Source: Glandiceps talaboti (lineage: Eukaryota > Hemichordata > Enteropneusta > Spengelidae). Taken from it: DNA of 64,000 nt. Of this stretch, positions 41,101 through 52,800 are shown in pieces. The DNA lies in assembly GCF_964340395.1 (NCBI RefSeq), contig NC_135562.1, forward strand, positions 16,873,485 through 16,937,484, read 5' to 3'. The stretch's first letter is position 1. Each line of letters opens with the position of its first letter. The position numbers were made by a program, and so were the translations under genes. The notes beneath the pieces were generated by a model. It made no database searches and was not told the origin of the DNA. It saw only the letters and a program-made list of their open reading frames with translations.

Positions 41101-44100
41101 CACATCAAGAAAAAAACTATGCGTTAATTTCAAAGCCACAGCAAAATAAGCGCAATTTTGCTCGTAAGAATTTAATGTCACTTTCAGAGAGAGAGAGAGG
41201 GAGATAGTCTTAAGGTTCGGGACATTTTGACTACTTTTAAAAAGGCAAGCATTGTCTAATTTGTCAATAAGACATGCATAATTATGGGCATAAATAATAT
41301 TTTTTGCATTTTGAAGCTTATTAGTGTTTCATTGATTGATTTCAAATTAACTACAATGTATGTAGAGGGTGTCTACATTATCTGCCCATGAAAATATGAA
41401 TAATGATGGAGAATATTCAAACTGAGACATGAACATATGCCACCCTCTTCAAGTTTACAAGTCGTCACAAACAATCAAGTTCCACACATTCAGAAACCAA
41501 ATACGGCCGCAACTGATGGTAACAATAGATCAAGGGTTATAAGTGCATAGGAGTTTGGCTTGAAACATCAAGTTACAGATTCATTGTGAATCTACCACTG
41601 TTCTAAATGTGACCATTAAGAAATCACAAGATAGCACTATCAGTACTAAAAATGTTAACAGAACTCAAATGCAGTGAAATTAGTGCCAATAACAACAAAT
41701 ATACAGATAAGAAATTATAACTACTCTCATTATTTTTGTATGTGACATCAGTGTGCCCTCTGACGATAGCCAGATTTTGTTTTTTGTGGGTCAAAATGAT
41801 AAAAACTGGCATTTCTTGTTAGTCACCACATAGCAAGAGATAGCAGAACACCAAATTTTGGTGGGTCACTAGAAATTGTATGCGTCAGTGGTGCTTTGAA
41901 TTCGCTTAGAAGGCACACTGTGTGACATACATCATCATGTTAGACAGATAAGCACCAAAAGAAGACATAGTTGTGCACTTTCAGGTAGCATCGTTAAACT
42001 TTCTACATTTGTACAATATTTGTTTCCGTAGGATTTTCTGATATAGTATAAAACATACCACTAGATGGCTCTATTGTCCACTAGAGGTTGCTATTCAATT
42101 GGCACTATATATCAGAAAAAAATGTCGCACAAAAGTTATACATACATGCCAAATTTCAAAATTCTACCCCAAAGTGCAAAATTGTTGTGCTTATCGGCCT
42201 ATTAACTAGAAACTGTGCATAAATTATGTTAATTTGCATTGTTGCAGCAAGATTAAGAACTGTATTAATTAAGCATGAATATACATCAATTTATGTTAAA
42301 TATTCTCCTCTCTTTCTCAACATATAATGAAATATATAATATTCATCAATATTATTTGCCTACATTTGAAATATGGTATGAAAACTATCATTTTCATGAC
42401 TCCAGAAACAACATGCTTATCATGAAACTGCATGCTTTTAGTTTCTTACTGTGGGGAATGGGAACGATGTACTGCAGGGGATCAGTTTACAGTGGCACAA
42501 GTTGAGTTTATAAGCTTTTTACTCTGGTGGAAATACTTATGTCAAACCCTGATTAGGGCAAGTTGAGTATAATTTACGTTCTATAATCAAATGGACATAC
42601 TTTACCCTATTTTAGTATAATGCTAAGGTCAAAGCATACTTTATTGGGTTGTCGGTGGTCGAGCAGTTAGCTCGTACGTCTCTTACCTCTGCAGCCTGGG
42701 TTCGAACCCGCTGGGTTTGATTAAATTTACCACACTGTAAGTAAGAAAAGTTTCGTTCAGTTTGACTCTATCGTACAATGCAGGTTTTCCTCGGGTACTC
42801 CGGTTTCCTCCTGCAGTGACACTGAACCAAAGGAGCCTATAAATGGGACTAGCTTCCATTGTTTAACCGATAAATAAAAAAAAATAAAGCATACCTTATA
42901 GGACTATATGCCATTACAATTGTCTTCTGGCATTGTTGAAATAGTTGATTGCATAGTAGAAATTTCTTTAACATTTGTTTATACCATGGAGGTATAACCT
43001 CTTGCACCTCCATGTATAGACATATGATAAATTACGTCATCGGTAAAGTATATCTTAAATTTATAAGTTATTAGAAGTAAGTACAATACAGTGGTAAGCA
43101 TATAAACCCAACTTGTGCCCTCTTAATGCATTGAATTATTATTCACCTAAATGATCATAAATTTGTGAATGTAAAAAGTGATTAAGACAGTTAAACCAAT
43201 AAGGAAACTTTAACTTGATTCCAAAATTTTCATTCTCTTTTATCACAAGGAGCATATCGGGCGACATCACTAGCTCTCTTCTGTGCTTTATATTTTGCAT
43301 TGGCTTGTTGGACATATGGCTTGAGTGTTCCAAGTGGTATCTTCATTCCATCATTATTAACTGGTGCTGCATGGGGAAGATTGGTGGGAATGTTAGTCAA
43401 TCATTCGGTGCCAACTAGGGTAAGTAATTAACTACTGCCTTAGGGGGAAGATTGGTGTGAATATTAGTTAATCATTCTTGAAGTAGGGTTAGCAATTAAC
43501 TAGTGCTGTGGGGAAGATTGGTTGGAATATTAGTCAATCATTCTGTGCAAGTAGGGAAAGTAATGAACTAGTGCTGGGGGGAAGATTGGTTGGAATATTA
43601 GTCAATCATTCGGTGCCAAGTAGGGTAAGGAATTAACTAGTGCTGTAGGGAAGATGGGTTGGCATGTTAGTCAGTCATTCAATGACAAATAGGGTAGGTA
43701 AATGCAAACAGAAATTATTACAATTCTGAGAGTAATTTTGGAGATGATCAGTAATAGTAAGCAAAAATCTATTGATGAAAGTTTGATGAAAGAAGATTGA
43801 TAAAAATATTGTATTAAGAGTGTGATGATTAGTTAGTTTTTAACATATATTATCATATACCCTGTATCGATTCCAATGCAATAGTCAATGGAGAGCATGT
43901 GCATTGAACCCAAGCTATTATTTTCTGTATCACACCCTGGCAGTGAAACCTTGCTCAAATATAGCAATTGCCATACATACTGATATCTGTTCTTGCAGTG
44001 ATGTGGTTTTGTTAATTTCTTCACTATTTTTACATTTTTACAAATAAAATAATATTTCACTGACATTTATGTGATCATGTGATTCAAATGATGTTTCAGT

Positions 44101-46760
44101 GCCACTACATGGGGTATATGATGAAACATTTACGGGACTGGATATGGGTTTTGCAGACCTCGGTAGTACGGCTTATGAGCCCTCCTACAGTAGGGCCCTT
44201 CCACCTTACAACCTCAGTCTGCAAAACCCATATCCAGGCCATAATGTGTAAGACAATCTTCAAATTAAAGATCTGACATGTATATTTCATAATTTTCAAA
44301 TTAGCTTATGTTGTGACTGGTTCAAAATTTAGCATGCTGTAAATTTGTAGAATTCCTTATCTGTTATGGTAGAACAATATTTGCCATACTCTAAACATAT
44401 CATGTACAACACCTTTCTGAAATTTGATTAGAAAATGTTTGATTTCTGTTGACATGATTATGTTTGAAAGTACATAAAAACAAAAGAATTTCAAATGCTA
44501 ACTGTTAAAAACAAAAGAATTCTAACCCCCCAACACTAGGAGCACTCTTGTAGTTTTGTATTTGTTGGTAGAAGGAATTGTTTCTTACTATTGATGAATA
44601 AGTTGTCTCAGCCCATTGCTTCAATTTTATTATTGATAAATAAATTTTCTGGCAATAAAATATTATGTTTTGTTTCAGAATTTTGATATTGGTAAATATG
44701 CCTTGATAGGGGCAGCGGCACAGCTGGGAGGTATTCTTCGAATGACAATAAGTCTGACTGTGATTCTGATAGAAGCCACAGGAGACATGACATTTGGTTT
44801 ACCTGTCATGTTAGTGTTGATGACGGCACAGTGGACAGGCAATCTATTCAACCAGGTAAGTTTTACTTTCCTTTGTTCAGGCTAAAAATTAACTCGTTTC
44901 TTTGGTAGTGCTAGTGGGCTACCAATTTCAGAACGTGGTAGCCCAAGGATGGTGACCAATAGTCCTATGTTCTTGAACTGAAAACAGAATTTCTGTATAG
45001 GAAATATGTGTTATCAAAATACTGCATGTCTAAATCTTTCGCCCTTTAAATCATGACATGATCAGTGGTAGCCTGAGTGGGCTACTAGCTGCAAATTATG
45101 GTAGACTGTGGACACAGGGCAGCTGTGTCTTCAATGAAGGCTTTGGTGAAGACTTGTTTTTTGGATCTCAAGGGCTTAACTATGTGTTTTTTTAACAACA
45201 CCACAAACTACATAAAACCCAAACATAATATGACTGAACCACATGACTCATTGAGTGCAAGGGTGGCGTACACGGGGTACATGCAATTGCTTGTACTGTT
45301 CCCTTCTGCTGTACTTTCACAGGCATAGTCACAAGTACAAGTGCAAATACCTGAGAACCAGAATAGGCACTCACACAACAGAACTGGCGATGTGGTTGGA
45401 TAGGGTTACAATGTGAATGCTTTAATCCTATGTGTTTATAGAGGCTGCAATGGATTCTATACTCCCCAGGGAGTTGAGGAAGTAAAGGGCAGTAACTGTT
45501 GTGTATAATGATCAAAATACATACTTTTGTAGTGACCATGTATGATATTCATGATTATATAAAATCTTGTTTGTTTTAAATGTGACATTTCTAGGGCTTG
45601 TATGATATTCATATCAATTTAAATGGTGTACCGTATCTTGGTTGGGAAGCACCACCAATGTCTGCCAAGATATTTGCTAGGTGAGTACGTGACTGCTATT
45701 GGAATTCAATCTTATCTGAGATAGATGATGGATTAGTTGATAGAGTATATTTTATATAAAAAATGAACTTTTAATGTTTATTAGTAATATTATGTATCAA
45801 ATTCAATTATTGTCATCAGTAATTCCTATCAGAGATAATTAGGGGACACCATGATATTTTGTTGGTGGTTCTAATTGTTGAGAAACCAAATTCAATAAAT
45901 TCACCGATCCACCATTCTCTAACCCCCTCCCCCTTCTAGAACACATCATAAAATCAAGGCGCATCTTGGATTGTGCTGTAAAAGAGGCCGTGGTTTACGA
46001 AGATATGTACATGTAGTACTAACTTAGCAGATGACAGTTTAACTTTATTATTTTTGTGATTGTGTACAATAAAATTTCTTCTTCTTTTTTTAACCATTCT
46101 GTCATTATTCACTTTCTTAGAGAGGTTATGACAGCACCAGTGATTACTCTAAGAACAACAGAAAAAGTTGGTGACATCGTTGATCTGTTGATTAGAGAGA
46201 TTCATAATGGATTCCCTGTTGTTGAGAACTATAGTGCAGATGAACAGGTGAGGTAATGTTCTCAAGTTTGACAGATGAACAGGAGAGGTAATGTTATAAA
46301 GTGTGGCAGATGAACAGGTTAGGTAATATGCTAAAGTTTGGCAGGTGAATATGTGAGGTATTGTCCTAAAGTGTGGCAGATGAACAGTTGGGTATTGTGC
46401 TAAAGTTTGGCAGAAGAACAGGTGAGGTATTTTTCAAAAGAGTACCAGATATACAGGTGAGGTAATGTCCTATAGTTAGGCAGATGAATAGGTGAGGTAT
46501 TGTCCAAAATGTATGTCATAAAAAAGTACAAACGTGGAGATAGTGTGAGTTTAATTATTAAACAAATTATTGTTTTTGAATTCTTGTACAGGCATGTTTC
46601 TTATTTCGAAACTTGTCCACATGTTTCATAATTTGTTTTATCAAAGCTGGACTAGCTGCAACTGGAATATTTCCGAAACTTTTGTTAGATATGATGACTG
46701 ACTTGTAATACAGTACACACTAAACAGTATTGAATCGCCTGTGGGTAAACATATTTGTAT

Positions 46761-46811
<51 letters not shown>

Positions 46812-49800
46812 TATTATACAATAAATCCAATCAAATTGATTTTTAGGTCCACACTAAAAGATTTGGCTACCCAATGCAATCATGATTTCAACCTGTTAAT
46901 GTACTATTTATGGGTAAAATTGACCCTAATTAATATGTATACTGTCTAATTATTGGTATGTTAACAATTTTCAGTAACTGTATTGTTGGTTCTTTGATAA
47001 CAAAAAAAAATTATTATTCCAGTTGCAGCTAGTGCTGATTTCAGTTGAAAATTGGTTTATGTAAAGTTTTTGTTTGATTCCATAATAGTTTTAAAAACTC
47101 TCATCTAATTCAATTCAAATGTTCTTCATTTGCATAATTTTGTGGCTTTTGTTCAAAGCATGCTAATCATTGTTGTAATCATCTCTCTTAGATCAAGGGT
47201 GAAAACTATGGACGATTGAAGGGTTTGATACTGAGAGGACAGTTGGCTGTGTTATTAAGACATAAGGTTTGTCAGTCTTCCATTATCACTTGTGTACATC
47301 ATAGAGTCTGAACCATTCACTCTTTACACAAAATGATATTTGAGACATTGCAATTTCTGATGTCCATGGTTGTAGGAAAATAAACAAAATAAACAGTCAA
47401 AGCGTAAGAAAACTCTTTCATCTGATTAAAACAATAATATCAATTCCAAAATTCTCTCAATCAGTAGAAGATGATAAAAGTGTATAGAAGTACACTTTTG
47501 TTCTGATACATAAAAAGAAAGTTAGTACTTGCAGTGTTCGACTGACCACTCCAGTCATTTGGTCAACAAGATAACCTTAGGCTACCATTCTTCTGTACAT
47601 GTGACCTTTTGGACACATAGCTAAATAACAGGACAAAGGTGCCTGGATGTTTGTATTACTCTCAGCTCTGTTTTACAATTGTTCGTCCACCTTAGATATA
47701 AATGGCTGTGGAAAGTCAACGTATAGGCCCAAATTTTCCTTGTTATGTGTTCAGAATAAAAGTTTACTGTAGTTTTAATTACATGGAAAAACTTTCACTT
47801 AAAAATATCAAAAGTGTCAACATGTACCAGTCAAGCTTTACAATCTCAACATGTTTATCTGTAAGGTTTGGTTGTTTTGATTTCTCTTGGCATGCATACA
47901 CAGGTATTTTTAGACGTTCCTGACATGTACAACATTCCTCAGGAGAAAATAGATGAAATATCACGGAAGTTAACATTGACTGATTTCAGAGATGCGTATC
48001 CTAGATACCCGAACGTGGAGGTAAGAAACAATGCACAATGTGTTGCCTAAAACGAGGGGAATTGTATAGATGTAGGCGAGGTTCTGGAAGAATGACGATT
48101 GCACAACCATACATAAGTAAATACTTTATTAGTCATTATAAAACTCCTTCCAATCATACCTAGGTCAATACCAGCTGATGAGTGTATGAAATTTGCAGGA
48201 AATTTATTAAAAGCCAATAAAGCATAGAGAATTGCTTAATTTAGTTTTGATATAAAACTATGAGTCTTTTAACATTTTTTTTCTCTTAACACACTCTTAA
48301 TTGAAACTGTGCATTTTATTTGAAGTCATGTTTTTGTCTCATGTTTTACAAATGTTTTACTTCTGTTGATGTATTATTTCATATTTTACTGTGTATTTTA
48401 TTGTGTATGTTATTGTGTTTGTTTTAAGTTTGTAGTTTCTTGAGTCGATTTTCTTTATATCTGTTTGTAATAGACATTAAAGGGACTCAATAAAGTATTA
48501 TCTTGTTTTACAGGTTTTGCAATCGTCATCCTTCCAGAACCTCATCTATACAATGTCCCACAAAACTATTTTACACTGAACATGTGCTGCTTTACTTACC
48601 CATTAAACTGTATTTTCATATCATCAACTCAACATCTTTATCATCCACATCTTTCACATCTATTTTTTTTTAAAAACTTTCAAACAAAAAAACAAAAAAA
48701 ACAATGAAGTGTGCTTGTTGAGCTTGTGTGGCATTGTGCGATCGTCTCTATTTATGAAGGTAAGTCATGATGGTCACCTCATCTGGTAATATTGGTTTAT
48801 GAATTAAAAATTCAAAATAAATACCAAATTCTCATCCATATGGCTAATTTATGTAGAAAATGCTGTTTTAACCCACAGAGAACAATAAGACATTTTGTAA
48901 AAACAAGTCACACCCAAAAGATCACAACCATACTTGTGTTAGAAAATAAAATAATATGCGGTATACACAACTTATTATATAAAGATAGTAATTTGTCGAG
49001 AGATTGTTGTATAGTTAGATGTTATTTCATTCTGCCAAGGAAAATATGAGTGTCCTAAAGGCCCTTAATAACGACACACAGTAACGACCCTTATAGGTCA
49101 CGAGTATTTGCCAGCTAAATGAAGAAAAAATATTAGGGAATAATATAATTATACAATTGCCAGTAATAGGAACAAGTCAGGGAAATTTGTGGCAATTTTG
49201 AGCATTTTGACTCATATTTCAAACACAGCAGAACTAGTGACATAGACACATGTTGTTGTGACATAGATGCGCATTGTCGTGATGTATCAGGCTATAAATT
49301 CCATATTTATAGCTTATGCATGGTACAATAACCACATGTACACAACTTATTATAAAGATAATATCATAACTAGGCAAAGCCCATAAGCTCGCTCAGGGTA
49401 GATTCATTTGTGACCGACTGCCTCTCGATGATATTGTAGACAGCGTCCTCCGGGTGGAGAATGTGCATAGTATATAGAACATACATGTCATACAGTCATT
49501 GCATCCTTGGGTAAAACCACCCAAAAAACATCGCATACTATATAGGATGTGCATGCATACTAGTCATTGAGCCGCTACGCGAGCTATTAATTTGTAGAGA
49601 GATTATTGCAGAATGTAGATTATTCAACCACTAGCTTAGATATAATGTTATTTGACATCATTTTAAACCCTATTTTTAGAATTTCAAAACATGAGACACT
49701 ATTGCAATGTACACAAACTAATCAGTTTCAGAAAAATTGTCAGATTATTCAACTGATAAATTTAATGCTGCTAATTCAAATATTCTTAGACATTTTTTTA

Positions 49801-52800
49801 ATAAAATTTATAAGCAACTACTGATCTTTCATGTTTAATATACCTCACTTTAGATAATCCAATAAGTTATTAAGTGAATTTCTGTTTTCTTTCTTTTCTT
49901 TCATTATTTAATGCCATGCAGGCATACAGTCAATATACATCAGAAGACAGATCAAATGCCATCAAAGTTAGTGATGACTTGCATGTTAATAACCCCTTTT
50001 CGTTCATTGAAAAGAAATCTGCCAATGTCCACATTTCTGATGAAAAAGGGTTTATATGTTTGGCAAAGCTGTAGAGCTGTTTGAAGAAAGAGAAGCAAAC
50101 CAAAAAATGGTGTTGCCAAACAGACATGACTTATATTTAAATATTGTTTACATCCTGTCCAGAAGGTCAAAACCTCTCTAAAGAAATAAGTGAAAGGAAA
50201 ACAAGTTGAAATATCAAACTGTTGCAGCCAAATGAAAATGAATTTGAATTTGGTTATATCATGTCCAGTAGGTTGAAATCCAATAAACACTTTAAATTTG
50301 TGGAACAATGTTAGAAAAATTATTATCAAACTTTCATAACATTAATCACTGTCCATCTAGAGGGACCGTACATTAATATAATTATTATTTAAACGTCATT
50401 AGTTTCACTGACCACACTTTCCAAAGTGTGAATTTTTTTCCTCGAGCAGAGTAATTTCATGTAATTACATGATATAATGAAAACAATCTTGAACCCTCCA
50501 TTCATTTTTGATATGCAAAATTGATATCATAACTACCACCAGATCCAATATGTCCCTTCCTCATCTCTAACTCACAACATTTCTGCATGCGTGCTCAGTT
50601 TAACTTAGTATGGATGAGAAGCATTTCCTCATGGATGTTCAGTTTAACTTAGTATGGACGAGAAACATTTCAAATCAAAATGTAAAAAATATGGAACCAT
50701 AATCATAATTTGGACAGCTGTGGCATTTCTTTTCAATGAGCTTAGACGTTTATTCACTATCCCATAGACTTACCATCACCATTTCCTTTCCAGCTCTAGT
50801 TCCAATATTAGTTGATATGTAATAGTGACTCAAGACAGTGGCACAAAAAGTGTGTTTTCAATACAGCTGTATGTTGTAACTGCGCTCATGCCATGCTGTA
50901 CATGCAACATTTATAATATAATTTAGTGAATAGAATTATGAATATAAGAACAATTTTGTGGAGATAGCATTTGATCTTGAGTCTCTTGATGAACAGGATG
51001 TCAACAATGCGTAATGTGGTAATTTACTGTCTTTGCACATGTATTTCATAAACTCCTTGTTGTCTGTGTAATGTCATATGTGATGTCTGTGCAAATTATG
51101 TAAAATGTTAACGTACCTGTAACTATTGAGTAAGAGAAACTGCTTCTTATGTTATACATATATGTTAATGTCCCATAATAACCATCTGAGTAAGAGAAAC
51201 TGATTTTTATGTAATGACCCTTAATAACCATCTGGGTAAGACAAACTGTTGCAACAATAACATATATATGTGGGCTCAATATTGGGTCTGGTATTTCTTT
51301 AGGTGTCTATAGAATTACATATTTCAGTGATCTTTTGAATATGTTTTAGAACGAAAGCAAAATCTTTGGTGACAGTGGAATCTCCTTTATACTGTGAAGC
51401 AAATATTTTTCCCTTGTAGTCAAGAGCTTATTTAACAGATCACTTAAATCTGTAATAAACTAATTTAGAAAAAGAAAAAAATGAGAACCAATTTCTCCGA
51501 CCTAAACATTGGGTTATATAGTTTATATCAGATAGGCGTACTCATGTTCTCATGAAATCATAAATCCCTTACATATCAGTTTGTTGCATGTGCCCATTGC
51601 ATAGAATTGAGGGGAGGGGAGGGGGGGGGGTTTACTGGGATATGGTATGTTTGAAATGTGATGTGTTATGTTTGTGATGTGATGTATGTTCATGTATATG
51701 CTAAATCAACAGTCTACATGTAGTTTGTAAATGTATTATTTAGAATATGTTATAATATTAATGTATTGAAAATGTATGTAGCAACTCATGCAGTAGTTTA
51801 ACATATTAAAAAGTAAACCTGTAATGTCAAAATTGAAATTAAACAATATCCAACTAGCTCAAATGGGAAAATTATTTGATATATGAAATCCATGTGAATT
51901 TGCAAACAGGCAATTTAATTAAAATTCCATGTCATGAATATCATTAAACTTAGGAATATGAAATTATTGAATAATTGAATCATCGCAACAAGTTTGTAAT
52001 CAAATGTGGCTGTCATAAAAATTTCTGTGTGCCATTTTGCTAAAGTAGGTTTCTTCTTCATCCCATTTAATTTCATTTTCAAATTGAGTAGTTAACTTTT
52101 CAGGGCAGCAGTCATTTCATGAAAGTTGCAAATTGTTTCTCTACTAATAAGCATGCAAATGTACCAGCAATAGAACCCTAAATATCTAATGTTGCTATGT
52201 AAAATTATCAGTGGATACCTAATATCTAATGTTGCTATGTAATATTATCAATAGAACCCTAAATATGTAATGTTGCTATGTAATATTATCAGTGGATCCC
52301 TAAATATGTAATGTTGCTATGTAATATTATCAGTGGATACCTTAATATGTAATGTTACTATGTAATATTATCAGTTGATCCCTAAATATGTAATGTTACT
52401 ATGTAAAATTATCAGTGGATCCCTAAATATGTAATGTTGCTATGTAAAATTATCAGTGGATCCCTAAATATGTAATGTTGCTATGTAAAATTATCAGTGG
52501 ATCCCTAAATATGTAATGTTGCTATGTAAAATTATCAGTGGATCCCTAAATATGTAATGTTGCTATGTAATATTATCAGTGGATCCCTAAATATGTAATG
52601 TTACTATGTAATATTATCAGTGGATCCCTAAATATGTAATGTTACTATGTAAAATTATCAGTGGATCCCTAAATATGTAATGTTGCTATGTAAAATTATC
52701 AACCATTCCCTAAATATGTAATGTTGCTATGTAAAATTATCAGTGGATACCTTAATATCTAATGTTGCTATGTAAAATTATCAGTGGATCCCTAAATATG

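Noticed and set aside
42651-42725. Functional tRNA gene
   Set aside because: Only the A and B boxes are tRNA-like; there is no closed acceptor stem, and the sequence continues into a SINE body with target duplications.
44079-44299. Overlapping 64-65-codon frames on both strands
   Set aside because: They are mirror products of the foldback element at 44138-44237.
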